A stretch of DNA of 64,000 nucleotides from Phycisphaerae bacterium. Lineage in GTDB: Bacteria; Planctomycetota; Phycisphaerae; Phycisphaerales; UBA1924. The first letter of the stretch is position 1. The number at the start of each line of letters is the position of its first letter. Location of the stretch: NCBI GenBank assembly GCA_030432255.1, contig JAUIHS010000011.1:1-64000 (forward strand), given 5' to 3'. Positions 42,276 through 52,200 of this stretch are shown piece after piece. The position numbers were made by a program, and so were the translations under genes. Below the pieces are notes generated by a model. The model was not told the origin of the DNA and did not search any database. It saw only the letters and a program-made list of their open reading frames with translations.

Positions 42276-42878
42276 CTACGTTGCGAGCGGAGAGATGGTG
42301 TGGCGGCGGCGCCGTGTGCATACGCAGGCTGTACTGAGCGCGAGCAACGCCGCGGCACCGGGCGCCGGCACCACCTGTCCTCGGATATTGCCCGAGGGAT
42401 AGTCCGAGGTGTGCACGTTGAGATACAGATTGCCGGCGAAGAGCGCGGCCTCATTTGCGGCGGGGTCGGTGGGCGGAATGGCGCCCTGATCGCCTCCGAT
42501 GGGCACATCCATGACATCAAAGCTCAGGATGCCCCCACCTTCATCCGTGAACGATCCCACCAGGCCCAGGTCGACGACGATCCCGCCATTCGCGCCGGGC
42601 GGCGCGAGGTGCAGGTGAATCGGCGTCGTGTTCGGTCCGACACCGAGAAGGGTGTCGAAGGCGATCCCGTCGGTGAAGAGACTCAGGTCGAACGTCTGAG
42701 CGGTGTCGTCGTACGTCAACGTCGCGAATCCGAAGGCGTCAGAATCGTTGGCCGGGACCTCCTGACCCCCATCAAGTGTGAAGTCGAAGAACGTCAGGCC
42801 GGCGCCCGCGGGAACCGCTGCAAGACCCAGAATGGATGCCGTAGTGACCGTGCCCAGCCACATCTGATGCTTATTCAC
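42276..42878 (-). CDS. Secreted CHRD-domain protein with PEP-CTERM-like tail
   Basis: The protein has 200 residues, with a GTG start at 42878 preceded by GGGAG. The signal peptide runs to about residue 26 (P-A-G-A). The CHRD domain follows, recognised from L-D-G-G-Q-E-V-P-A-N, A-F-G-F-A-T-L-T-Y-D, P-I-H-L-H-L-A-P-P-G and N-L-Y-L-N-V-H-T-S-D-Y-P-S-G-N-I-R-G-Q-V, all standard in this family. The end is V-P-A-P-G-A-A-A-L-L-A-L with a C-V-C-T-R-R-R-R tail, a PEP-CTERM-like signal. The biological role of bacterial CHRD proteins is not known. Its promoter is one arm of a mirrored ECF-type pair with the DUF4331 gene. Confidence 0.92.
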   Translation of the reverse strand: MNKHQMWLGTVTTASILGLAAVPAGAGLTFFDFTLDGGQEVPANDSDAFGFATLTYDDTAQTFDLSLFTDGIAFDTLLGVGPNTTPIHLHLAPPGANGGIVVDLGLVGSFTDEGGGILSFDVMDVPIGGDQGAIPPTDPAANEAALFAGNLYLNVHTSDYPSGNIRGQVVPAPGAAALLALSTACVCTRRRRHTISPLAT

Positions 42879-42934
42879 TGTGATCTCCCTGTGTGAGTGT
42901 GCTCGCTTCGCACGGCGGTTGAACGCCGCATCGT

Positions 42935-42965
42935 GATTACGGTGGCAGGGCAGATCCGGATTTTG
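42935..42965 (-). promoter_or_regulatory. ECF-type promoter of the CHRD gene
   Basis: On the - strand it reads CAAAATCC, 12 nt, then CCACCGTAATC. The likely -35 is AAATCC and the -10 is CGTAAT. It ends ~57 nt before the CHRD start codon. The same two blocks with the same spacing face the other way at 43021-43051. Confidence 0.6.
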
Positions 42966-43020
42966 AGCCTCTGAAAGTTTTTCGGCTGGGCGGGCGAGCC
43001 GTCAGATTTCCTGGATTCCC

Positions 43021-43051
43021 CAAAATCCAATCTGAAGTGTCCGCCGTAATC
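43021..43051 (+). promoter_or_regulatory. ECF-type promoter of the DUF4331 gene
   Basis: CAAAATCC, 12 nt, CCGCCGTAATC, with the -10-like CGTAAT ending ~58 nt before the ATG at 43110. The 11-bp block differs from the divergent copy at one position and the 8-bp block is identical, while the 12 nt between differ. This is what shared sigma-factor recognition would leave. Confidence 0.6.
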
Positions 43052-43109
43052 GCAGTGGCGACACCTGTCGTCAGAACCAATCCGACACCATCCCTTGGAG
43101 GAAATCACC

Positions 43110-44171
43110 ATGCTCAGGCAGATGCCATGGCTGTCGTGCGCGCTGTTCGCGTGCGCCGGAACCGCGATCGGGGCCGATCACAAGGAAGCGCCGCTGATCG
43201 CCGAAGATCCCAGCGCCGACATCGCCGACATTTATGCATTCGTACCCGCCGACAGCCCCGGCAATCTCGTGCTGGTCATGACGGTGAATCCGTTCTCGGC
43301 ACCGACGGAAGGCGTCAACTTCCGTTTCTCCGATAACGTGCGGTATCGCTTCGAGATCGATACCGACAAGAACGGTGTGTCCGATCGCACCATCAGCGCG
43401 ACATTCGATCGAGCGAGTGGCACCTTCGATCTCAACTTCCCGGGATCGGTCAACGACTTCACCGGGACCGTTACGCAGCCGACCGAAGAACCGGAGCCGA
43501 ACCCGGCCGTGATCAATACCGGGGGCAACGGCATCACCGCATTCGCCGGCCCGCGCGATGATCCCTTCTTCTTCGACTTTGTCGGGTTCAGTCGCTTCCT
43601 CGCCGGAACCGGTTCCTTCAGCGGCGCCGATTCGTTCGCCGGTTTCAATACGTCAGCGATCGTGATCGAAGCGCCACTCAACGCCGTGACCCTCGGTGAC
43701 ACCGACTTCGCACTCTGGGGTGCGACCGATCGTCGGAGAGTCACGTTGCGCCGAGGCAGCCGCGGCCAACTCGAGCGCGAGCTGGGCCCGTGGGAGCAGA
43801 TTGAGCGTATGGGCAACCCGGCGGTTGCAACGGCACTGGTGTCCGCGCCCAACAAGGACTTCTACAACGTTGGACAACCTGCAGATGACGCCACCGACTT
43901 TGCCGGCGACATTGTCGCATCCCTCCAGTCACTCGGGACCAACCAGGAGAACATCGACATCCTGGCTTCGGTCGCGGTGCCCGACACCCTGAAGATTGAT
44001 ACGACACAGTCGACGGCTTACCCGAACGGGCGCAAGCCGGCTGATGACGTCGTGGACACCCTGCTCTTCTTCATCTTCAATCAGACACCAGTGAGTGATG
44101 ACGTGCAGATGAACGACGTGCCGTTCTCCGAGACCTTCCCTTACCTCGCACCTCCGAACCAGCCCTCCTGA
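43110..44171 (+). CDS. Secreted DUF4331 protein
   Basis: The protein has 353 residues from the ATG at 43110, with GGAGG 8 nt before it; the frame extends five codons upstream to a TTG, which is not used. A signal peptide ends near residue 21 (A-I-G-A). The mature protein begins with the family hallmark D-H-K-E-A-P-L-I-A-E-D-P-S-A-D-I-A-D-I-Y-A-F, then has beta-rich and Asp-rich segments including G-P-R-D-D-P-F-F-F-D, and N-G-R-K-P-A-D-D-V-V-D near the C-terminus. DUF4331 proteins are secreted and often encoded beside ECF sigma/anti-sigma pairs and TPR proteins. The function is unknown. It is expressed from an ECF-like promoter shared in sequence with the divergent CHRD gene. Confidence 0.93.
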   Translation: MLRQMPWLSCALFACAGTAIGADHKEAPLIAEDPSADIADIYAFVPADSPGNLVLVMTVNPFSAPTEGVNFRFSDNVRYRFEIDTDKNGVSDRTISATFDRASGTFDLNFPGSVNDFTGTVTQPTEEPEPNPAVINTGGNGITAFAGPRDDPFFFDFVGFSRFLAGTGSFSGADSFAGFNTSAIVIEAPLNAVTLGDTDFALWGATDRRRVTLRRGSRGQLERELGPWEQIERMGNPAVATALVSAPNKDFYNVGQPADDATDFAGDIVASLQSLGTNQENIDILASVAVPDTLKIDTTQSTAYPNGRKPADDVVDTLLFFIFNQTPVSDDVQMNDVPFSETFPYLAPPNQPS

Positions 44172-44201
44172 TGAGGTCGAGTGACGCTCTGTCCTGACTT
44201 C

Positions 44202-44240
44202 GGCGCGGACGCGTACAGCTTCCCTGGCGCGTCCGTCGCC
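44202..44240 (+). terminator. Stem-loop between DUF4331 and TPR genes
   Basis: CGGACGCG (44206-44213) pairs with CGCGTCCG (44228-44235); an outer GGCG/CGCC extends the stem across one bulged T. No U-run follows, so it may only dampen read-through into the TPR gene. Confidence 0.45.
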
Positions 44241-44270
44241 ACTCTCATCCCGAGCCTTGGATACAGCCGC

Positions 44271-45596
44271 ATGAAGCCCACCACTCTGATGAATGCGATC
44301 GCTACGTTGTCACTGTTCATGTGCAGCACCGGCGCCATGGGACACCCGGGACACCACCCACCAGACGCGCAGCAGACACAGTCATTGACCGGCGATACCA
44401 CTCTGCTCGACACCCGGTCGTATCTGCAGGCGCAACTCAAGGAACAGCCGGACAACACGCTCCTGCTCTCAAAGCTCGGAGGTGTGCAACTCGATGTCGC
44501 GAGAGTGACCGGGCATCACGCGGACTACATCGCGGCGGAGAGAACGTTCGATGATCTCCTCCGTGTGAATCGTGACAGCATGTCCGGGCGGATCGGCAAG
44601 GCGTATGCGCTCCTGGGGCTGCACAGATTCAGAGAGGCGTTGGCGCAGGCACGACTGGCCGCGTTGCTCGAAGAGAGTGATGTGGTCCTCGCGCTTCTCG
44701 CCGACGCCCACCTGGCCCTCGGTCACATCGTGGAGGCGGAAGCCATCGCCGACCTGCTTGTTGAACGATCGCTCACACTCGAAACGCTTGGCCGTTGCGC
44801 GGTGATCGCATTCGAGAGGAGCCGGTACGACGAAGCGCGCGACCTGATGCTGGAGGCACGCGAGGCCGGATCACTGCTCGAAGCCGGGCCTGGAGCAATC
44901 GCATGGTGCGAGACGATGCTCGGTGACATCGAGGCCAACGCCGGACGCATCGACCAGGCGTTGGACTGGTACAGCCGCGCCGAGAAGACGTCCGCTCAGG
45001 CGCACGCCGCGGCCTTCGGCCGCGCCCGCATCCTGGTTCTTCGAGGCGATCTTCAGGGGGCGGAGGCGGTTCTGGATCGTCTGGTGGAGCGGTTCCCGCG
45101 CGTGCCTTACAGGATTGCGTTGGCCGAGGTGCTTCTGGAGTCAGAGTCTGATGCGAGTCGGCGGCGTGGGGCGAGGCTGATCGGTGACGCTGAAGCGGAA
45201 CTGGAGGCTGAGGTTGCTGCTGATGACATGGGTCACGTCCGGGAACTGATTGAGTTGATGCTGCGACACGGACCTGATGCTTCCCGAGCCTCGGAACTGG
45301 CGGTCCGTGAATTGTGGACCGTGAGGGAGGATCACGGTGCACATGAGGTGGCCGGGTGGGCTCTGTTCCACGCCGGCCGTCTGCAGGATGCTGTTCCGCT
45401 GATGCGTGCGGCGCTGCGGCTGTCGCCGGCGCATCCGCGGACGCTCCTGCGTGGGGGGCTGGTTCTGGAGGCGGCGGGAGAGCGCGAGGGACGCGTTTTC
45501 CTGCAGCGCGCGATCGATTCCGGAGCGCCACTGCCGGTCGAGGAGGTCCGCCAAGCCCGCCAGGTACTGTCCTCACCAAAAGACAAAGAATCGTAA
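44271..45596 (+). CDS. Secreted tetratricopeptide-repeat protein
   Basis: About 441 residues from the ATG at 44271; the ribosome binding site is weak and a longer start at 44181 cannot be excluded. A signal peptide with a short His/Pro-rich stretch (H-P-G-H-H-P-P) opens the mature part. TPR-type helix pairs follow through the rest (L-A-R-L-A-A-L-L-E, L-L-A-D-A-H-L-A-L-G, L-D-W-Y-S-R-A-E, A-R-I-L-V-L-R-G-D-L-Q-G-A), consistent with a protein-interaction solenoid. It lies ~100 bp downstream of DUF4331, the common pairing for that family. It is presumably a partner of the DUF4331 protein outside the cytoplasm. Confidence 0.82.
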   Translation: MKPTTLMNAIATLSLFMCSTGAMGHPGHHPPDAQQTQSLTGDTTLLDTRSYLQAQLKEQPDNTLLLSKLGGVQLDVARVTGHHADYIAAERTFDDLLRVNRDSMSGRIGKAYALLGLHRFREALAQARLAALLEESDVVLALLADAHLALGHIVEAEAIADLLVERSLTLETLGRCAVIAFERSRYDEARDLMLEAREAGSLLEAGPGAIAWCETMLGDIEANAGRIDQALDWYSRAEKTSAQAHAAAFGRARILVLRGDLQGAEAVLDRLVERFPRVPYRIALAEVLLESESDASRRRGARLIGDAEAELEAEVAADDMGHVRELIELMLRHGPDASRASELAVRELWTVREDHGAHEVAGWALFHAGRLQDAVPLMRAALRLSPAHPRTLLRGGLVLEAAGEREGRVFLQRAIDSGAPLPVEEVRQARQVLSSPKDKES

Positions 45597-45735
45597 GTCC
45601 ATTCAAGACATGAGTTAAGCAATTCAGCCGCACCGCTTCGCCACCGGCGCGCACAAACTCATTGCTACCCCCTCTCTCAGTGGGTACAGTGACGGTTCTC
45701 GGCTGATTGGGACAGTACCAGGAGAAGGATCCACA

Positions 45736-45748
45736 ATTCACTGTGAAT
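45736..45748. promoter_or_regulatory. Palindrome ATTCACTGTGAAT upstream of panD
   Basis: A perfect 6-bp inverted repeat around a single T, ~75 nt before the panD start and just upstream of the folded leader. It has the size and symmetry of an operator for a dimeric repressor. No regulator gene is adjacent. Confidence 0.35.
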
Positions 45749-45754
45749 GCGCGC

Positions 45755-45793
45755 TTGGGCCGCCGGAGGTCCGGAGCGTGGGTACGCGCCCAA
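45755..45793 (+). ncRNA. Candidate structured leader (three-way junction) of the panD-NRPS operon
   Basis: P1: TTGGGC (45755-45760) with GCCCAA (45788-45793). P2: CCGG (45763-45766) with CCGG (45771-45774), loop AGGT. P3: GCGT (45776-45779) with ACGC (45784-45787), loop GGGT. Two alternative pairings compete with P1: CCAAT (45790-45794) with ATTGG (45801-45805), and AATCCC (45792-45797) with GGGATT (45810-45815). The latter would cover the ribosome binding site of panD. This switch-like layout is suggestive, but the stems are short and GC-rich DNA folds easily. Confidence 0.35.
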
Positions 45794-45821
45794 TCCCTAT
45801 ATTGGCAAGGGGATTGAGAAG

Positions 45822-46193
45822 ATGTTGCGAAAAGTGCTTCACTCGAAGATTCATCGGGCTGTGGTGACCGAAGCCCGCATTGACTACGTGGGATCCATCA
45901 CCATCGATGCCGACCTGCTCGAGGCCTGCGGCATGCGCCCGAATGATGAAGTGATCATCGCGAACTGCGATACCGGGGAACGATTCGAGACCTATATCTT
46001 CCGTGGCGAGCCCGGGGCGGGAGAGATCATCATCAACGGTGCAGCCGGCCATCGAGCCAGCAAGGGTGACACCGTCATCATCATGCACTACGCGCTCATG
46101 ACCGATGACGAGTATCGCGAGAACCGTCCGAAGGCGGTGATCATGAAGCCCGATAACACCATTGATGAAGTCATTACATACGACAACCGCTGA
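45822..46193 (+). CDS. panD: Aspartate 1-decarboxylase (pyruvoyl type)
   Basis: The protein has 123 residues from the ATG at 45822, with GGGGATT-type spacing upstream; it begins M-L-R-K-V-L-H-S-K-I-H-R. The self-cleavage site G24-S25 in Y-V-G-S-I-T-I-D creates the pyruvoyl cofactor. K9, H11 and Y22 are in the expected places, and N-G-A-A-G-H follows at the usual position. The enzyme makes beta-alanine from aspartate for pantothenate and coenzyme A. Here it is the first gene of the NRPS cluster (90 bp before the NRPS), whose last adenylation domain has a beta-alanine code, so it probably supplies a building block as well as the carrier-arm precursor. Other pantothenate genes are not in the window. 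Confidence 0.96.
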   Translation: MLRKVLHSKIHRAVVTEARIDYVGSITIDADLLEACGMRPNDEVIIANCDTGERFETYIFRGEPGAGEIIINGAAGHRASKGDTVIIMHYALMTDDEYRENRPKAVIMKPDNTIDEVITYDNR

Positions 46194-46231
46194 TTCGCTC
46201 TCTTTATGAGGGAACGTGGGGGCGTTTTGAC

Positions 46232-46253
46232 GCAGGGGTACAGGAGTCCCTGC
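46232..46253 (+). terminator. Weak stem-loop between panD and the NRPS gene
   Basis: GCAGGG pairs with CCCTGC around a 10-nt loop, with TGCTGTTCGTT after it. It could act as a partial attenuator, letting panD be expressed above the very long NRPS genes. Confidence 0.3.
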
Positions 46254-46282
46254 TGCTGTTCGTTGATAACCAGGAGCTGCTC

Positions 46283-49200
46283 GTGAGCGACCAGAATCAA
46301 TTTCGTTGTGCCTTGATCGGAACCGGAAGCGTGCTGACACAGTGCGCCGACGAAATGAGGTCCCGCGGCCATGAGATAGTGGGGGTTGCCTCACCCGACC
46401 AGCGGGTGGGGGAATGGGCCCGCAAGGCCGGCATTCCGTTCGTCGCCGACTTCAAGGCCCTCAAGGAGACCGTCGCCGACGCTCCGGAGTATTTGTTCAG
46501 CGTCGTCAACAACGATGTGCTCCCGCCCGAGGCCCTGGTCTGGCCCAAGCGTCTCCCGATCAATTACCACGACGGCCCTCTGCCGCGATACGCCGGCATC
46601 CACGCCACCTCCTGGGCCCTGATGGCCGGCGAGACCGAGCACGCCGTTTCCTGGCACGTGATGACGGACCGCGTCGACTTCGGCGATGTCCTCGCCCAGG
46701 AGCCTTTCCGCATCACCGATGAGGACTCCGCTTTCACCCTGAACGCCCGGGCGTACGAGGCTGCCCTCGCCTCCTTCCGACGCCTCCTTCGTCAACTCGA
46801 AGACGGCACCGAGCAGCGGACGCCGCAGAGCGAAGCCGAGCGTTCGTTCTTCGGGCGCCACAAGCGGCCCGCGCGTGCCGGAGTCGTCGACTGGCAGTCC
46901 TCAGCCACGGAACTCATCCGCATGGCCCGCGCCCTCGACTTCGGACCCTATGACAACCCGCTCTGTGCGACCCGTCTGTGGACCGGTACCCGCTTCCTCA
47001 TCGCTGCCGGTGCCACCGGGACCGACACCGGGCCCAATGCCGTTCCCGGCACCATGCTTTCCGTCGGCGATGACTGGCTCCGCGTCAGCACGGCCGGTGA
47101 CTCCGATGTTCGCTACACGGGCCTCCGCGAAGTGGATGGTCGACCCGCGGAACTCGAAGACTCGCGCTTCGCCTGCGCCCGGCGTTTCCTGGAAATGGAG
47201 TCCGCTGACCTTGAGACCATCGTCGACCTCGATGCTCGCTCGCATCGCTGGGAGAACTGGTGGACCAACCGTCTTGCCTCCCTCCAGCCGGTGCAGACGC
47301 CCTTCATCTCATCGCTGAAGTCCGTGACGGCCTGCCCCGAGGCCGAATCTCGCCTCATCGATGTCGGCACGCCCTCCGGCATGTCCGAATCGACCCAGAT
47401 CGCCGCGTTCGTCCTCTACCTCGCCCGCATCGGTCGCGTGGGTCGCTTCGATCTGCCCTTCCACGGTGGCGACCAGCCGTGTGCCCGCACCGCCGCCGGC
47501 GCACTCTTCGAGACCCACGTCCCCATGCGCATCGACGTCGACGCGGAGGCTCCCTTCGCTGACATCCAGGGCGCTGTCGACGCGGAACTGGCCGAACTCG
47601 GGAAGCGGCCCACCTACGCCCGCGACCTCGCTGCACGATCCATCCTGATCCGCGACGTCGCGGAAGCCAAGCTGACCCACGTCTGGCACGCCTCGATCGA
47701 ATTCGGCGACCGCACCTCCGGCCGCGCCGCCATCACGCTCGTTCCCTCGGCGAACGGATGCAGTCTCCGCTTCCGCAACGATGTGATCTCCGAGACGCAG
47801 GCTGAAGAGATCGTCGCCCAGTTCTCCACGTTGCTCGCTTCCGCTGCTGCCAACACGACCGCGCCCGGTGCGGCTCTGAACATGCTCACCGACGCCGAAC
47901 GCCAGCGCGTCATTGAAACGTTCGCCGGTGAAGGCCGCGACTACGAGCGTGGCGTGACCCTTCCCGAACTCATCGCCCGCCAGGTCGCTGAGCGGCCGAA
48001 CGATACCGCCGTGGTCTTCGAAGGTCGTTCCGTCTCCTACGCGGAACTGGATGCCCTCTCCAATCAGATTGCCCACCGTCTGCGCGAAGCCGGAGTCAAG
48101 CCCGGCATCCTCGTTGGTGTCTGCCTCGAACGAAGTGTCGAACTCGTCGCTTCACTCGTCGGTGTTGTCAAGAGCGGTGGTGCCTACGTTCCGCTTGACC
48201 CCTCCTACCCCGCCGAGCGCCTTGCCAACATGGCCGAGGATGCCGAGCTCACCACCATCCTCACCCGTGAGCACGAACTCGGCATCATCAACGGGTGGGA
48301 TCGCGGCCCGATCATCCGCCTCGACGACGGTTCTCTGGATGCACAGCCCAAGGTTGCACCCGAACTCGTCGCTACAGAGAACGATCCCGCGTACGCCATC
48401 TTCACCTCCGGTTCGACGGGTCGCCCCAAGGGTGCCGCGAACGCCCACACCGGCATCATCAACCGCATCATGTGGATGCAGGAGTACTACCAGCTTGCTC
48501 CCGGGGATCGCGTACTCCAGAAGACGCCGTACAGCTTTGACGTCTCTGTCTGGGAATTCTTCTGGCCGCTCATGACGGGCGCGACGATCGTGGTCGCCAA
48601 GCCGGAAGGCCATCGCGATGCGGCGTACCTGGCGGAACTCATCGCCAGCGAAGGCGTGACCGTGCTTCACTTCGTGCCCTCGATGCTTCGCGTCTTCGTT
48701 GAAGAGCGCGAGGTCAGCAACTGCACTTCGATCCGGCGCGTGGTGTGCTCAGGTGAAGCGCTCCCCTTCGACCTGGTCGAGCGCTTCTTCAGCCGTCTTC
48801 CCCACGCAAAGCTCGCCAACCTGTACGGTCCCACCGAGGCCGCCATCGATGTCACCGCCTGGGAATGCAAGCCCAACGACCCGCGCGGCATCGTGCCCAT
48901 CGGTCACGCGGTTCCGAACACATCGATGTACGTCCTCGATGACCACGGCTGCCCGGCGCCGGCCGGCGTTCCCGGTGAACTCTTCATCGGTGGCATCCAG
49001 GTGGGCCTCGGGTACGTCAACCGTCCCGAACTGACCGCCGAGCGATTCATCGACGATCCCTTCCGCACCGGCGGACGCATGTACAAGACCGGCGACCTCG
49101 GTCGCTGGCTCCCCGATGGCAGCATCGAGTACCTCGGTCGCCTCGACGACCAGGTCAAGATCCGCGGCTTCCGCATCGAGCTCGGCGAGATCGAGCATGT

Positions 49201-52200
49201 GCTGGCTGCGCAGCCTGATGTGCAGGAAGCGGTCGTCCTCGCTCGCGAGGATGTCCCCGGCAGCAAGCGCCTCGTCGGCTACATCGTGGGTACGGCCCAG
49301 TCCGGTGACCTGCGCGACGCTCTCGGCAAGGTGCTCCCCGAGTACATGGTGCCGACCGCATTCGTGACACTCGACGAGTTCCCCGTGACCGCCAACGGCA
49401 AACTTGACCGCCGTGCGCTCCCCGCGCCGCCCCGCGGCGGCGCCGTCGATTCCAACCGCCCCTATGTGGCGCCGGAAGGACCGATGGAGGAGCAACTCGC
49501 CGGCATCTGGGCCGAGATGCTCCAGTTGCCGCGTGTCTCCGTCGAGGACAACTTCTTCGAGATCGGCGGCGACTCGATCCTTGCGCTGCGTATCGTCGCG
49601 AAGGCGAATGACGCCGGCATCGAGATCGCGGTGCACGACCTCTTCCGCTCTCCGACGGTGCGTGAACTCGCCGGCGAGACGGGTTCGGGGACCCGCGCGG
49701 CGACGACCGCCCGCACGCAGCCCTTCGATCTCATCAACGATGCCGACCGCGCCAAGCTCTCGGACGACATCGTGGATGCCTATCCCCTTTCCGCGCTGCA
49801 GAGCGGCATGGTCTTCCACAGCGAGCGATCCATTGGTTCCTACCTCTACCAGGTCGCGATGAGCCTTCACATCAAGGCCGATCTGGACATGGAGATTCTC
49901 CAGCGGGCGGTTGATCGCACCGTGATTCGCAACCCGATCCTGCGCACCAGTTTCGACCTCGGCGGTTTCAGCGAGCCGATGCAGCTTGTGCACAAGGACG
50001 CCCGGGCGCCGATCGAGTACCACGACATCACCCACATGTCACAGGATGCCCAGAAGGAACTCCTCGCCAAGTGGATCGACGATGAGGCGGAGTACGAGTT
50101 CGACTGGGCTCAGCCCCCCCTGCTCAAGTACACCGTGCACAAGCGGAGCCCTGATACATTCCAGTTCGGTATCACGTTCCATGACGCCATCCTCGACGGA
50201 TGGAGCACATCGAACATGATGACTGAGATCTTCACGCGCTACGTGGCGATGCTCGGTGGCGGCGAAGACACCGCTGATCCGCCCAACCCCATCACCTATC
50301 GTGACTTTGTCTCGCTGGAGCGCGAGACGCTGAAGTCCGAGGACGCCAAGGCCTTCTGGACGAACCTGATGGGCGATGCGCCCTTCACCGAGGTGCCTCG
50401 ACTCCCTGCGGTCGGCAAGGACGTGCCGGTGGCGCGCAACCTCGACCTCATTGTCCCCATTCCCGTTGAAGTGAATGAGCGCGTGATCGAGCGGGCCCGC
50501 GAACTGGGTCTCCCTGTCAAGGCCTTCTACCTCGCCGTGCACTCACGGATCATGGGCATGATCGCCCATCAGGATGATGTCGTGACCGGCCTGGTCATGA
50601 ACGGACGCATTGAGGACCCGGGTGGTGACAGCAGCTTCGGCAACCACCTCAACACCATGCCCTACCGACTGCGCGTGAATGACCAGTCATGGGTGGAACT
50701 GGCGCGGGCGGCCCACGCTTCCGAACTCGCGGCCCTCCCCCACCGCCGCTACATCGGCGCCCAGTTGCTGCGCGATCTCGGCCGTGCCGGTCAGGACAAC
50801 CTCTTCGAGACCGGTTTCAACTACACGCACTTCCACGTGTACGACCGCCTCGCGGGGCGCGATGACATTGAGTTCCTCCGCGTCGACTTCACTGATCCGT
50901 TCCACTACGTCCTGGTCGCCAACTTCCGTGTTGACGCGTACGACAAGCGCCTCGACGTGGTGCTGAACTACAACACCAAGCACATGACCCTCGATCAGGT
51001 CAAGCAGGTCGGCAAGTACTACATCGCCGCGATGCGGGCTGTCGCCGAGAATCCCGACCAGGCCGCCGATGCGCTGTGCATGCTCCCGAAGAGCGAGAAG
51101 ACGCGCATCCTTGATGAGTTCGCCGGACCCGAGCGCGACTACGAGCGCGGCGTGACTCTGGGCCAACTCATCACGCGGCAGGCTGAGAAGACGCCTGATG
51201 CCGCTGCGGTGATCTTCGAGGGCAGGCAGGTCAGCTACGCCGATCTCGACGCCATGGCCAACCGCATTGCGCACCGCCTCCAGGCCGAGGGCGTCAAGCC
51301 CGGCATGCTGGTCGGCGTCTGCCTTGAGCGGAGCGTCGAACTCGTCGCCGCTCTCGTCGGTGTCGTTCGAAGCGGTGGCGCCTATGTCCCGCTTGATCCC
51401 TCCTACCCGGCCGAGCGCATTGCCAACATGGCTGAGGATGCGGAGCTCAAGACCATCGTCAGCGCGGCGAAGGAGCTTGATGCCATCGGCGGATGGGATC
51501 GGGGCACGGTTGTTCGCACGGATGACGGCTCCCTCGACAGTCAGCCGGCAACGGCTCCCGACTGCCCCGCGACCGAGGACGACCCGGCCTACGCCATCTT
51601 CACCTCCGGTTCGACCGGGCGCCCGAAGGGTGCCGCCAACGCGCACAAGGGCATCATCAACCGCCTCATGTGGATGCAGGAGCACTACGAACTGACGGGT
51701 GACGATCGCGTCATGCAGAAGACGCCCTACAGCTTCGATGTGTCCGTCTGGGAATTCTTCTGGCCGCTGATCACCGGCGCCACCATCGTCGTGGCGAAGC
51801 CCGATGGTCATCGCGACACGGCATACATGGCGGAACTCATCGCGAAGGAGCGGGTTTCCGTCATGCACTTCGTGCCGTCGATGCTGCGTGCATTCGTCGA
51901 GGAACCCGGCGTCGATCGCTGTGTTTCGATGCGGCGCGTGGTCTGCTCCGGTGAAGCGCTGCCCTATGACCTCGTCAACCGCTTCCTCTCGCGCATGCCG
52001 CACGTCAAGCTTGCCAACCTCTACGGTCCGACCGAGGCAGCGATCGATGTCACGGCATGGGAGTGCCAGGCTCGCGATCCGCGCGGCATCGTGCCCATCG
52101 GCAAGGCTGTCGCCAACACCCAGATGCACGTTCTCGATGAGCGTCTCCAGCCTGCTCCCATCGGCGTTCCCGGCGAACTCTACATCGGTGGCATCCAGGT

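Noticed and set aside
42271-42288. GCTCGC/GCGAGC hairpin at the end of the CHRD gene as its terminator
   Set aside because: It overlaps the stop codon and coding sequence and has no U-run; the 42190-42210 stem is the better candidate.
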